This document shows, one piece after another, positions 1-10,930 of a stretch of DNA of 22,605 nt. The stretch lies in contig JAFGUS010000192.1 in NCBI GenBank assembly GCA_016938395.1, positions 1-22,605 of the forward strand, written 5' to 3'. This DNA is from Coriobacteriia bacterium (lineage in GTDB: Bacteria; Actinomycetota; Coriobacteriia; Anaerosomatales; Anaerosomataceae). The notes beneath the pieces were generated by a model, which saw only the letters and a list, made by a program, of their open reading frames with translations, searched no databases and had not been told where the DNA came from. How positions within the stretch are numbered: position 1 is the first letter of the stretch; each line of letters starts with the position of its first letter. A program made the translations under genes and the position numbers.

Positions 1-1272
1 ACGGCAGGAGACGGGATCCGCGCCGCGGGAACGGGTGCGCTGATGATCTCGGATTCGATCATGTGGAACAACCACGGTGACGACGTGGAGTCGCTGGTGT
101 CCACCACCATAAGGTACTCGTGTACCGAAGAAGGGACGTTGAGTGGCACCGGTGTCATCCACGCGGATCCCGTGTTCCGGGACGCACCCTCAGGTGATGT
201 GCGGCTTCGCGCGGCTTCACCGTGTATCGACAGCGGGGATCCGGCTGTCACGACGGGCTGGGACTACGACGACATCGCGCGGCCGCAGGATGGGGATGGG
301 AACGGTTCGGCACGGCCGGACATGGGGGCGTTCGAGTACTGGCTCGATGTGCAGCGCGATGCCGGCGATGACCGTTACGCAACTGCCGCCGCGATGTGGG
401 GCGACCGGATGCCGTTCACGCACCATGCCGTGCTCGCGACGGGGCGCAACTTCCCCGATGCCCTCTGCGCAGCGGGCCTTGCGGGGTTGTATGGGGCGCC
501 CATACTGCTGACTCAACCCGACCATCTGCCGGCCGAGGTGGTCTCGGAGCTGGCGGCACGCAACATCTACGAGGTGTTCATCGTCGGAGGTGCAGACGTT
601 GTGGGCGAAAGCGTCGTTTCCGAACTCAACGCCATGGACATCGATGTCGTTCGCCTCGCCGGTGTGGACCGCTACGAGACCGCGTGCGTGGTAGCCGACT
701 TCATCGCCGAGAAGTCGGCGAGCGGTGGGGATTCCTACTGCCTTGTCGCCCGTGGGGATCTGTTCCCGGACGCGCTTTCGGTGGCGCCGCTCGCGTGGGA
801 CCGAAACGTGCCCGTGCTCCTTGTCAGGCCGACGTCGGTTCCGGAAGTGACGGCCAAGACGCTCGAGGCGAATCTCTACGATGAGGCCATCATCGCGGGC
901 GACGTGACCGCGGTCTCGTCAGGGGTCGCGGGCATTGTCGACTCGTACGTGGGCGGCGTGACGCGTCTGGGAGGTGACACGCGCTACGAGACATCGGCGG
1001 TGATCGCTGGGTGGGCACTCGGGCAGGGATGGCTCGACGCGACCTTCTTCGGCCTGGCGACCGGTGAGAACTTCCCGGACGCGCTCGCGGGAGGCGCTGT
1101 CTGCGGGTACGAGGGCGGACCGCTGCTGCTCACGCGTTCAGCCTCGCTCAACTCCGCCGCTCGTGCGCTGATGCTGTCGCAGCAAGATGCGCTGCGGGAG
1201 ATCTACCTGTTCGGCGGATCGGATGTGCTGAGTAACCAGGTGATGATCGACTGCGCTGCGTTGATGCCCTGA
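1..1272 (+). CDS. Secreted beta-helix protein with three cell-wall-binding repeats 2 (5'-truncated)
   Basis: The frame is open from base 1, so the true start and any signal peptide lie outside the window; 423 residues are visible. Residues about 15-115 look like the end of a right-handed parallel beta-helix, closing with a choice-of-anchor-like segment (SPCIDSGDP, then RPDMGAFEYW). Three PF04122 (cell wall binding repeat 2) units follow, at roughly 119-215, 218-320 and 322-423. They are marked by DRYATA/DRYETA/TRYETS, then NFPDAL or LFPDAL, then FIVGG/LFGG. This family binds anionic cell-wall polymers non-covalently in Gram-positive bacteria, so the protein is probably displayed on the surface with the beta-helix outward, perhaps binding carbohydrate. 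The middle unit is the most diverged (IIAGD instead of IVGG). It stops 18 bp before the end of the convergent hutG gene. Confidence 0.85.
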   Translation, partial: TAGDGIRAAGTGALMISDSIMWNNHGDDVESLVSTTIRYSCTEEGTLSGTGVIHADPVFRDAPSGDVRLRAASPCIDSGDPAVTTGWDYDDIARPQDGDGNGSARPDMGAFEYWLDVQRDAGDDRYATAAAMWGDRMPFTHHAVLATGRNFPDALCAAGLAGLYGAPILLTQPDHLPAEVVSELAARNIYEVFIVGGADVVGESVVSELNAMDIDVVRLAGVDRYETACVVADFIAEKSASGGDSYCLVARGDLFPDALSVAPLAWDRNVPVLLVRPTSVPEVTAKTLEANLYDEAIIAGDVTAVSSGVAGIVDSYVGGVTRLGGDTRYETSAVIAGWALGQGWLDATFFGLATGENFPDALAGGAVCGYEGGPLLLTRSASLNSAARALMLSQQDALREIYLFGGSDVLSNQVMIDCAALMP

Positions 1273-1304
1273 GCGGGAGAGGCCGGTCCTTTATCGGGTC
1301 CCGC
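1273..1304. terminator. Weak stem between convergent genes, possible shared terminator
   Basis: GCGGGA at 1273-1278 pairs with TCCCGC at 1299-1304 across a 20-base loop containing CTTTAT. The stem covers the gap between the beta-helix gene and hutG and runs into the last codons of hutG. There is no long T run and the loop is large, so this is only a candidate for termination in both directions. Confidence 0.2.
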
Positions 1305-2220
1305 GCTCGCGCAGGGCCACCCCAGTGGCGATCTCGAGCACGAGCAGCGCCGCAAGCCGCACGGTGCGCCCGTCGGTGGCATCGGCTGTCGCGTCAACCT
1401 CGGTGATGTCGGTGCCCCGGACGCGCGGGTCACGTGCGAGCAGGCGCGCGTACGTGCGCAGTTCATCTGCCGAGATGCCGCTCGGAGCTGATGCGGGACA
1501 CGCCGGTGCGACCGCACGGTCGCAGACGTCGACGTCGAGATCGACGAACACCGGGCGACCGTCGCGGCCCGCTATCTCCAGGGCCTGTGTGGCCACGTCC
1601 GCGGGCTGCCGTGTGCGGAGCTCGGCACGGGGAATGACGGTGATGCCGTACTCTCGCGCCCGCGCCGCGTAGAGCGCCGAGTTCGCGAAGTCGGCGATGC
1701 CGATCTGCACGATGCGCTTGCCCCGCAGGCCTGCCTCGACGAGTCGGCGGACCGGAGAGCCGTTGGAGATGCCGTCACGCAGGTCGTGGTGTGCGTCCAG
1801 CGTGATGAGGCCCCACTCGCCGATCGCGTCGCCCGCGAGCCCGCGCACGAGCGCGTGCGTGATCGAGTTGTCGCCGCCGAGGCCGAGTACCACGCCGAAC
1901 CGCTCGGCCGACTGGGCCACCGCACGGGCCACGCGGGCCTCGCCGTCAGGCCCGTCGGGGTCCTCGATGTCGCCAAGGTCGACCGCCCGAAGCGCCGCGA
2001 GGTCGATGCCGTCGGCGCCAGCGAACGGCGAGTAGCGGGCGAGCGCCGTGCGCACGGCGGCGGGCGTGGCATGGGCGCCGGTGGGAGAGAGGGAGGTCGT
2101 GTGAGCGGGCACGCCGAGAAGCGCGAGGTCGCCGGAGGCGGTCTCGGCGTCTTTGTGGCGGCCGAGCCACGCGGCGGCGTTCGGCCAGTTCGGGTCGCTC
2201 GGCGGGCCTGACGCACACAT
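1291..2220 (-). CDS. hutG: Formimidoylglutamase, ureohydrolase (arginase/agmatinase) family
   Basis: Predicted to hydrolyse N-formimino-L-glutamate to L-glutamate and formamide, the last step of one histidine-degradation route. The 309-residue protein has the ureohydrolase layout: GGDNS at 115-119, DAHHD at 142-146, DLDVDVCD at 227-234 and EVD at 274-276. These supply the dimanganese ligands, except that the first motif reads GGDN where arginases have GGDH. The stretch after the third motif is Ala/Pro/Cys-rich rather than GTGTP, as I recall for HutG-like enzymes rather than agmatinases. The ATG at 2220 is preferred because the sequence GAAAGGGGTG (complement of 2225-2234) precedes it; an in-frame start at 2259 would add 13 residues. 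The gene is divergent from hutH, and that context favours formimidoylglutamase over agmatinase. Confidence 0.82.
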   Translation of the reverse strand: MCASGPPSDPNWPNAAAWLGRHKDAETASGDLALLGVPAHTTSLSPTGAHATPAAVRTALARYSPFAGADGIDLAALRAVDLGDIEDPDGPDGEARVARAVAQSAERFGVVLGLGGDNSITHALVRGLAGDAIGEWGLITLDAHHDLRDGISNGSPVRRLVEAGLRGKRIVQIGIADFANSALYAARAREYGITVIPRAELRTRQPADVATQALEIAGRDGRPVFVDLDVDVCDRAVAPACPASAPSGISADELRTYARLLARDPRVRGTDITEVDATADATDGRTVRLAALLVLEIATGVALRERGTR

Positions 2221-2302
2221 GGTCCACCCCTTTCGTGTGGGGCCGGCGGGTGCGCTCACCCCGAATCGGGCAGATACTCACCATCGGAGTGCGCGTCGGG
2301 TG

Positions 2303-2320
2303 TCGGCCGCGGTAGGCCGA
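2303..2320. promoter_or_regulatory. 18-bp inverted repeat in the hutG/hutH divergent control region
   Basis: TCGGCC (2303-2308), six bases, then GGCCGA (2315-2320): a perfect 6-6-6 inverted repeat between hutG and hutH. The geometry matches the second inverted repeat 17 bases downstream, although the arm sequence differs. It may be an operator or a fortuitous GC-rich palindrome. Confidence 0.3.
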
Positions 2321-2336
2321 AGCACCCCGCTCACGC

Positions 2337-2362
2337 ACACTCGCTACTGAGTGTTCCACACT
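2337..2362. promoter_or_regulatory. Candidate hut operator: ACACTC-N6-GAGTGT plus a third half-site
   Basis: ACACTC (2337-2342) and GAGTGT (2349-2354) form a perfect 6-6-6 inverted repeat. A further ACACT at 2358-2362 pairs with the same AGTGT across three bases. Three alternating half-sites within 26 bp, ending 24 bases before the chosen hutH start, look like binding sites for a dimeric repressor or activator. No hut regulator gene (hutC or similar) is in the window, so the binding protein is unknown. Confidence 0.45.
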
Positions 2363-2386
2363 TGGCCACCGATGAGAGGTCTGTGC

Positions 2387-3931
2387 ATGGACGAGATGTC
2401 AGTCGTGACGCTGCGAGTGGGGTCGCCCTCGATGGAGGAGGTCGTCGCGATCGCGCGCGCCGGAGCGCGCGTCGAGATCTCGGCAGAGGCCATCGCGGCG
2501 ATCGAGGAGTCCCGTGCACACGTGGAGCGCCTCGCGGCCTCCGGAGAGCCGGTCTACGGCATCAGCACCGGGTTCGGCGCGCTCGCGACCACCTACATCG
2601 AGCCGGGGAAGCGTCGCGACCTGCAACGGGCGCTCATCGGCTCGCATGCGGCGGGAGCCGGCGATGAGGTGGAGACCGAGGTCGTGCGGGCGATGATGTC
2701 CCTCCGGCTCTCCACACTCTGCACGGGGCGTACGGGCATCCGCCTGGAGACGGCACGAACCTACGCGGCGATGCTCAACGCGCACATCACGCCGCGTGTG
2801 CCCGAGTACGGTTCGCTGGGCTGCTCGGGGGACCTCGCGCCGCTCGCGCACTGTGCATGGGCGCTCATGGGTCACGGGGAGGTGCGGGACGCCATGGGCG
2901 TGCGGCGCACCGCCGCCGAGGCGCTCGCCGAGGCCGGGATCGCGCCGGTGGAGCTTGAGGAGAAGGAGGGCCTCGCCCTCATCAACGGCACCGATGGGAT
3001 GCTCGGCATGCTCGTCATGGCCATCACCGACCTGCGGGCGCTCCTCAAGGTGGCGGACATCGCCGCAGCGATGACGGTGGAGGCGCTCCTTGGCACGGAC
3101 CGAGCGTACGCTGCCGAGCTACAGGCGCTCAGGCCGCACCCCGGTCAGGCTTCCTCGGCACGCAACCTCGTGCGGATGATGGCCGGCTCCGAGATCACCG
3201 CATCGCACCGCACCGGCGACCTCCGCGTGCAGGACGCGTACTCGCTCAGGTGCGCCCCGCAGGTGGCGGGGGCGGTCCGCGACACGCTCGGCCACGCCGA
3301 GGCGGTCGCCGGGCGCGAGATGGCGTCGGCGATCGACAATCCGGTGGTGCTCCCCGATGGCCGCATCGAGAGCAACGGGAACTTCCACGGTGCGCCCGTG
3401 GCCTACGTGCTCGACTTCCTCGCAATCGCGGCGGCGGATCTCGCGTCGATCAGCGAGCGGCGCACCGACCGGCTGCTCGACCCGTCACGCTCCAGCGGGC
3501 TCCCGCCGTTTCTTGCCGACGACCCGGGCGTGGACTCGGGACACATGATCGCGCAGTACACGCAGGCGGGGATCGTGAGCGAACTCAAGCGGCTTGCCGT
3601 GCCGGCGAGCGTGGACTCGATCCCGTCCTCGGCGATGCAGGAGGACCACGTCTCGATGGGCTGGAACGCGGCACGGAAGCTGCGCCGCGCGGTGGCGGGC
3701 CTGGAGATCGTGCTTGCCGTCGAGGTGCTGGCGGCGGCACGCGCACTCGCATTCCGTGAGCCGCTCGCCCCGGGAGCGGGTACGTCATCGGCGCTCAACG
3801 CTGCGAGGGGCGTCCTGGGGAGCATTGATGGCGAGCGGGAACTGGCCGCCGACATCGAGGCGGTCCGTGCGCTCGTGGCGGGCGGCGGACTGGTTGCGGC
3901 GGTTGAAGGTGCCATCGGCGCGCTCGAGTGA
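2387..3931 (+). CDS. hutH: Histidine ammonia-lyase (histidase), MIO-type, with Cys-Ser-Gly at the cofactor site
   Basis: Eliminates ammonia from L-histidine to give trans-urocanate, the first step of the Hut pathway. The 514-residue protein is the usual length. Family landmarks are YGISTGFG (57-64), SHAAG (about 86-90), the MIO-forming segment [14 protein letters not shown] with Cys146-Ser147-Gly148, [22 protein letters not shown], and [18 protein letters not shown] near the C-terminus. The cofactor tripeptide is normally Ala-Ser-Gly; here the first residue is Cys (codon TGC, 2822-2824). The ATG at 2387 is chosen because GAGAGGT (2374-2380) sits six bases upstream and the palindromes then stay non-coding; a GTG at 2351 and ATGs at 2372 and 2396 are alternatives. 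Neighbouring hutU, hutI and hutG make histidine a far likelier substrate than tyrosine or phenylalanine. It leads the hutHUI operon. Confidence 0.9.
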   Translation: MDEMSVVTLRVGSPSMEEVVAIARAGARVEISAEAIAAIEESRAHVERLAASGEPVYGISTGFGALATTYIEPGKRRDLQRALIGSHAAGAGDEVETEVVRAMMSLRLSTLCTGRTGIRLETARTYAAMLNAHITPRVPEYGSLGCSGDLAPLAHCAWALMGHGEVRDAMGVRRTAAEALAEAGIAPVELEEKEGLALINGTDGMLGMLVMAITDLRALLKVADIAAAMTVEALLGTDRAYAAELQALRPHPGQASSARNLVRMMAGSEITASHRTGDLRVQDAYSLRCAPQVAGAVRDTLGHAEAVAGREMASAIDNPVVLPDGRIESNGNFHGAPVAYVLDFLAIAAADLASISERRTDRLLDPSRSSGLPPFLADDPGVDSGHMIAQYTQAGIVSELKRLAVPASVDSIPSSAMQEDHVSMGWNAARKLRRAVAGLEIVLAVEVLAAARALAFREPLAPGAGTSSALNAARGVLGSIDGERELAADIEAVRALVAGGGLVAAVEGAIGALE

Positions 3932-3962
3932 GTGCGACGACCGCACGAGGGAGGAGGCCGAG

Positions 3963-5641
<1,679 letters not shown>

Positions 5642-5645
<4 letters not shown>

Positions 5646-6844
5646 CCGCCACGCTCATCACCGGCATCGGGGAGCTGGTCACCAACGACGCGTCGCTCGG
5701 CGACGGCAGCCCTCTCGGCATCGTGCGCGACGCGGCGCTCGTCGTCGTGGACGGGCGGATCGCATGGGCGGGCGCGGCGGGTGGCGCACCCGCCGCCGAC
5801 GAGCGCGTGGATGTGGATGGCCGGGCGGTGGTGCCCGGCTTCGTGGACAGCCACACGCACCTCGTCTTCGCCGGTGAGCGCTCCGCGGAGTTTGCCGCGC
5901 GCATGGCGGGAGAGCCCTACACCGGCGGCGGGATCATGACCACGGTGGCTGCGACCCGCGCAGCGTCCGTCGATGAGCTGCGTGCAACCACGCGTCGCCT
6001 CGCCGATGAGATGCTCGCACTCGGCACGACCACGGTCGAGATCAAGAGCGGGTACGGACTCACGGTCTCAGACGAGCGCCGTCTGCTCGAGGTGGCCCGT
6101 GAGTTCACGGAGGAGACGACCTTCCTCGGCGCGCACGTGGTCCCGCCCGCGTATGCGCACGACCGTGCGGCGTACGTGGCGCTCGTGGCGGGGGAGATGC
6201 TCTCCGCCTGCGCGCCGCTCGCCCGCTGGATCGACGTCTACTGCGATCGCGGTGCGTTCGACGAGGCCGAGACGCGGTACATCCTGCAGGCCGGCCTGGA
6301 CGCGGGACTCGTGCCCCGGCTGCACGGCAACCAGCTGGAACACGGCCCGGGGGTGCGCCTCGCCGTGGAGCTCGGCGCGGCGAGCGTCGATCACTGCAAC
6401 TACCTGGACGACGAAGACGTGGCAGCGCTCGCTGGCTCGGCGACGGTGGCCACGCTCCTACCCGGCGCCGACTTCTCCACGCGCGCACCGTACGCCGATG
6501 CGCGTCGGCTGCTCGACGCGGGCGCTACGGTGGCGCTTGCCACCAACTGCAACCCCGGGTCGTCGTACGTCACGTCGATGCCGCTTGTGATCGCGCTCGC
6601 GGTGCGCGAGATGCGCATGACCCCAGCCGAGGCACTCTACTCCGCCACTGCGGGTGGAGCCACCGCGCTCCGGCGTGACGACATCGGCCGCCTGTCACCC
6701 GGCGCGACCGCCGACTTCGTGGTGCTCGATGCACCCACGTACGTCCATCTCGCGTACCGGCCCGCGGGGCGCGTGGTTGCCGATGTCTGGCGGCGCGGCG
6801 CTAGGCCGCCACGTCCCGGTGCAGGAAGCGCCACACGCCGATAG
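5642..6844 (+). CDS. hutI: Imidazolonepropionase, amidohydrolase superfamily, with Asn at a usual Asp position
   Basis: Opens the ring of 4-imidazolone-5-propionate to give N-formimino-L-glutamate. The 400-residue protein has the family motifs: SHTHLVFAG (metal-binding His71 and His73), EIKSGYG (133-139), GAHVVP (His165), [11 protein letters not shown] (His228), VDHCNYL (His251), LLPGADFST, and TNCNPGSS at 301-308. In the enzymes I know this last motif is T/S-D-x-NPG, with the Asp near the metal; here the residue is Asn302 (codon AAC, 6545-6547). The start is GTG at 5642 in a GTGA overlap with the hutU stop, suggesting coupled translation. The C-terminal tail after VWRRG (about 14 residues, Pro/Arg-rich) is encoded antisense to the end of the ABC permease gene, with a 44-bp overlap. 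The remaining sequence resembles actinobacterial HutI. Confidence 0.92.
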
Positions 6845-7607
6845 CGGCGAAGACCACCGTCGGCACGCCGAACACCCACCATGCCTCAGGTTTCACGGTG
6901 AGCTCGTCGATGATCGCGCCCGGCTTCCAGTAGTGGAAGATGGTGAACGAGTCCAGGAACTCGGTGTTCTCGTTGACGGCGGCGAGGAAGTTGCCCAGCC
7001 ACATCGCCCCGAGCACACCCGAGGTCACCGCGGCGACTCTGCCCCCGCTCGGACTCATCGTGGACACCATGAAGGCGAATCCGCCGATGGCCATCGTGAG
7101 CAGGAGACCGACCGCGAAGAGCAGGAACATCGCCTTCGCCTCGACTTCGATGTCGTATGCGAGACACGCGGCCCAGATGGGCAGGACGGTCGCCAGGTTG
7201 ATGACGACGCTGTAGATGAGCAACGCGACCCAGCGCGAGACGGCAACCCGCAGACGCGACACTGGTTGCGTCAGCGTGAGTTCCATCGTCCCGCCCTCGA
7301 TGTCACTCGCGATGGACTTGGCCGCAACACCAACGACCGCTGCCGTGATGATGATGACCCAGATGAGGCTCAGGTACTCTACGCCGAGGAAGCCGCCCAG
7401 CGTGCCGAAGTTGAGGTCAGCGGCGCCGAAGGCGGCGAGCATGTCGCCGCTCATGACCTCCTGTATCTGCTCGAAGAACTCGTCGTTTCCGGCGAACTGT
7501 GGGTAGTACCAGACGATGAACCAGCTGTAGACGGCAAGGCCGATGGTGTACCACATGAGCGAGGTCCGCCGCTGCTGCAGTGAGGCGCGGATGACGGTCC
7601 AGTTCAT
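6801..7607 (-). CDS. ABC-2 type transporter permease
   Basis: A 268-residue integral membrane protein with about six predicted membrane segments (roughly 18-36, 78-96, 127-151, 159-180, 190-211 and 245-263). The segment after the second helix, [21 protein letters not shown], is typical of ABC-2 permeases: a conserved cytoplasmic loop that meets the ATPase. It pairs with the ATPase gene immediately upstream, with start and stop overlapping as ATGA (7604-7607). Together they would form a homodimeric-permease exporter. The substrate cannot be told from sequence; relatives export antibiotics, ions or lipids. The 3' end overlaps hutI by 44 bp tail-to-tail. Confidence 0.85.
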   Translation of the reverse strand: MNWTVIRASLQQRRTSLMWYTIGLAVYSWFIVWYYPQFAGNDEFFEQIQEVMSGDMLAAFGAADLNFGTLGGFLGVEYLSLIWVIIITAAVVGVAAKSIASDIEGGTMELTLTQPVSRLRVAVSRWVALLIYSVVINLATVLPIWAACLAYDIEVEAKAMFLLFAVGLLLTMAIGGFAFMVSTMSPSGGRVAAVTSGVLGAMWLGNFLAAVNENTEFLDSFTIFHYWKPGAIIDELTVKPEAWWVFGVPTVVFAAIGVWRFLHRDVAA

Positions 7608-8593
7608 CGGGCGCCCCCTTCGGTTCCAGACGCGTGCTCCGTCTCAGCGTCCTCGATCGGCGGTGTGGGCAGAGGCTCGCCCGGCGCTCCAGTCCTCTCC
7701 TCGCCACGGGCGTAGTACTCGAAGAAGATCTCCTCGAGTGAGGCGTGGGTGACCTGCAGGTCGTGAATCCGCCGGTCCATGAGTGCTCTGATTGCGCCGT
7801 CGAGGTTCTCGGTGACGCGTGCCGTGAGTGTGCGCGCATCCTCCTGGGTGACGTCGCTCACGCCCGGGATGCCCGCGTACGCGCCCGCGTCGGCCGGCTC
7901 CGCGTAGACGACCCGGACCTTCCGGATCGCCTTGGCGATGATGTCGGCCGTGGACTCCTCGGCCACCAGGCGGCCCTGGCGGATGACGCCGACCCGGTTA
8001 CAGACCCGCTCGACCTCGCTCAGGATGTGGCTCGAGAGGAACACCGAGGCGCCGTGGTCGGCGATCCGCTCGGCGATGATGTCGAAGATCTGCTGCTGAT
8101 TCAGGGGGTCGAGCCCGGTGGTAGGCTCGTCGAGGATCATGAGTTCGGGGTCGTGCATGAGCGCGAGGACGAGCGCGAGCTTCTGCCGGTTGCCCTTCGA
8201 AAGCTCCTTCACCCTTCGACTGGGGTCGTACTGCAGCCGCTCGCAAAGTTCGTCCACGCTCTTCGGCGCGCCGCCGCGCAGACCCGAGATGTAGTCAATG
8301 GTCCACTGACCGGTCTGGTTGCCGTAGAACGCCACGTCGCCCGGCACGTACCCGATGCGGGCGTGCGGTGACGGGTCGTTCAGTCCCACCTCTCCGTCGA
8401 ACAGGAAGGACGTCCCGCCCGTCGGCTTGAGCAGGCCGAGCAGGCAGCGGATCGTGGTCGTCTTACCGGCTCCGTTGGGGCCGAGGAAGCCGAATACCTG
8501 TCCCGGGCGCACCTCGAAGGTCAGGTCCTCCACGCCACGCGACTTCCCGTAGTACTTCGTCAACGCCTGGCACCTGATGACCGTTGCCGTCAT
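7604..8593 (-). CDS. ABC transporter ATP-binding protein (partner of ABC-2 permease)
   Basis: A 329-residue nucleotide-binding subunit. Visible motifs are Walker A GPNGAGKT (38-45), signature LSKGNRQK (131-138, the variant common in ABC-2 export ATPases instead of LSGGQ), Walker B MILDEP (152-157), the D-loop GLDP, and the switch His189 in SSHILSEVE. About 110 further C-terminal residues form the accessory domain seen in this subfamily. The start at 8593 follows GGAGGGA (complement of 8601-8607); the frame continues upstream without a plausible start. It is translationally coupled to the permease. It shares a divergent control region with the tyrosine phenol-lyase gene, but nothing shows a functional link between the two. 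Confidence 0.92.
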   Translation of the reverse strand: MTATVIRCQALTKYYGKSRGVEDLTFEVRPGQVFGFLGPNGAGKTTTIRCLLGLLKPTGGTSFLFDGEVGLNDPSPHARIGYVPGDVAFYGNQTGQWTIDYISGLRGGAPKSVDELCERLQYDPSRRVKELSKGNRQKLALVLALMHDPELMILDEPTTGLDPLNQQQIFDIIAERIADHGASVFLSSHILSEVERVCNRVGVIRQGRLVAEESTADIIAKAIRKVRVVYAEPADAGAYAGIPGVSDVTQEDARTLTARVTENLDGAIRALMDRRIHDLQVTHASLEEIFFEYYARGEERTGAPGEPLPTPPIEDAETEHASGTEGGAR

Positions 8594-8648
8594 GCGCGTT
8601 TCCCTCCACGTGTGACCAGCGTGACCGACGCCCCAACGTCTCGAGTGT

Positions 8649-8672
8649 ATACCCCCGCGTGCCCTGGGGTAT
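8649..8672. promoter_or_regulatory. Inverted repeat ATACCCC-N10-GGGGTAT in the ABC/tpl divergent region
   Basis: Perfect 7-bp arms at 8649-8655 and 8666-8672, centred about 67 bases upstream of the ABC ATPase start and 126 bases upstream of tpl. The position and symmetry suit an operator. The ATACCCC/GGGGTAT arms recall the G-tract inverted repeats of CsoR-family repressors, but the spacer is longer than in the sites I know, so the regulator stays unassigned. Confidence 0.35.
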
Positions 8673-8774
8673 CTCAGTAGAGCAGGCGGCGTGGGCGGTC
8701 GGTCTGGTCGGAGGATCGCGCAGCCGATCAGCGCTGAGTGCCGCACGCAGCGCGGCGTGCTACGTGACATCTGA

Positions 8775-10190
<1,416 letters not shown>

Positions 10191-10216
10191 CCACACCCCA
10201 CAGGTCTGCGGATCAG

Positions 10217-10378
10217 TCAGGCCGCGCCCACGAACCGCTTCACCCGGTCGAACAGCGAGCCGTTCGACCACTCGCGGTCGACGAAGTACGCCAGGAGCGC
10301 GCCGCCTACGATCCCCCGTTCGCCGCAGCGGCCTTCGTCAGGGCGTCGATTCGCAGGTGTGCCTGGAGGGTATCGTAG
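10217..10378 (-). pseudogene. Frameshifted small coding remnant between tpl and the DUF2510 gene
   Basis: On the minus strand, codons from about 10316 down to a TGA at 10217-10219 encode GIVGGALLAYFVDREW followed by SNGSLFDRVKRFVGAA. Thirty-one of 32 codons end in G or C, as in the true genes here. Upstream, a second frame encodes YYDTLQAHLRIDALTKAAAANG and hits a stop at 10306-10308. The two frames join perfectly if one base is added to the five-base C run at 10313-10317 (G on the coding strand). The sum would be a protein end with one hydrophobic Gly-rich stretch. No convincing start codon is seen before the next gene's leader, so it may be a 5'-truncated remnant, or a small gene with a homopolymer sequencing error. 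The family is not recognised. Confidence 0.35.
10246..10269. terminator. Perfect 8-bp stem-loop downstream of tpl
   Basis: GGTCGAAC (10246-10253), eight bases, then GTTCGACC (10262-10269). It lies 56 bases after the tpl stop and could end tpl transcription, but no T tract follows. It also lies inside the minus-strand coding remnant, so the symmetry could be incidental. Confidence 0.25.
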
Positions 10379-10404
10379 TACGGGGCTCGAGGGAGGAGAG
10401 GACC

Positions 10405-10902
10405 ATGTCGCGGCACGTGAACGTCATACGCACGGGACGGACGCAGCAGGAAGACCAGGCCATCATCACCGAGTACCTCGAGGGTGAGGGGTTCAAGCAC
10501 ATTGAGGAGCGGGGCGAGAGGGTCTGGCGCAAGGGGACCGGCGCGCTCGCCAACCCCCAGTTCATCAAAGCCGAAGCCATCGGAGATGGTACCGTGCGCG
10601 TCGAGGCGTGGACGGCGGGTATCTCTCTTCTGCCCGGTATCTACGGCGGAGAACTCGATCCCATGCAGGGAGTCTACGGAGCGGCCATCAAAGCTGCCCT
10701 GAAGCCGAGGGTCTTAGAACTCGAGCGCCGGCTCGGCGGAGCAGCTGCGGCTGCACCGCAGACGGTAGCAGCGGGCTGGTACGCGGATCCGACCGGACGC
10801 CACGAGCAGCGTTACTGGGACGGTTCGACGTGGTCGGACAGCGTGGCTGACGGCGGAACATCGGCTGTGGACCCGTTCGGCGGCACGGGCGGCGCGGGGT
10901 AG
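10405..10902 (+). CDS. Small protein of unknown function with C-terminal DUF2510 domain
   Basis: A 165-residue protein. Residues 1-112 form an alpha/beta domain I do not recognise by name, with a hydrophobic turn ISLLPGIYGGELDP and no signal peptide or clear membrane helix. After an Ala-rich linker (113-121) comes a DUF2510 module at about 125-150 (GWYADPTGRHEQRYWDGSTW), a WW-like short domain frequent in actinobacterial proteins and usually thought to mediate protein contacts. A Gly-rich tail ends the protein. The ATG at 10405 follows GGGAGGAGAGG (10391-10401). It stands alone between tpl and the convergent diguanylate cyclase gene. Confidence 0.8.
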   Translation: MSRHVNVIRTGRTQQEDQAIITEYLEGEGFKHIEERGERVWRKGTGALANPQFIKAEAIGDGTVRVEAWTAGISLLPGIYGGELDPMQGVYGAAIKAALKPRVLELERRLGGAAAAAPQTVAAGWYADPTGRHEQRYWDGSTWSDSVADGGTSAVDPFGGTGGAG

Positions 10903-10930
10903 CCTGGCCGAAGGTCCGGCGCGCTTCGTC

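Noticed and set aside
2387..3931. Assignment as tyrosine or phenylalanine ammonia-lyase.
   Set aside because: Operon with hutU and hutI plus divergent hutG, and histidase-type motifs ([17 protein letters not shown]), favour histidine.
3594..3962. Upstream extension of the hutU frame inside hutH.
   Set aside because: No homology to urocanases, and a strong ribosome-binding site marks the start at 3963.
10903..10930. Possible terminator between the DUF2510 and diguanylate cyclase genes (GCCG/CGGC).
   Set aside because: Only four paired bases and no T run.
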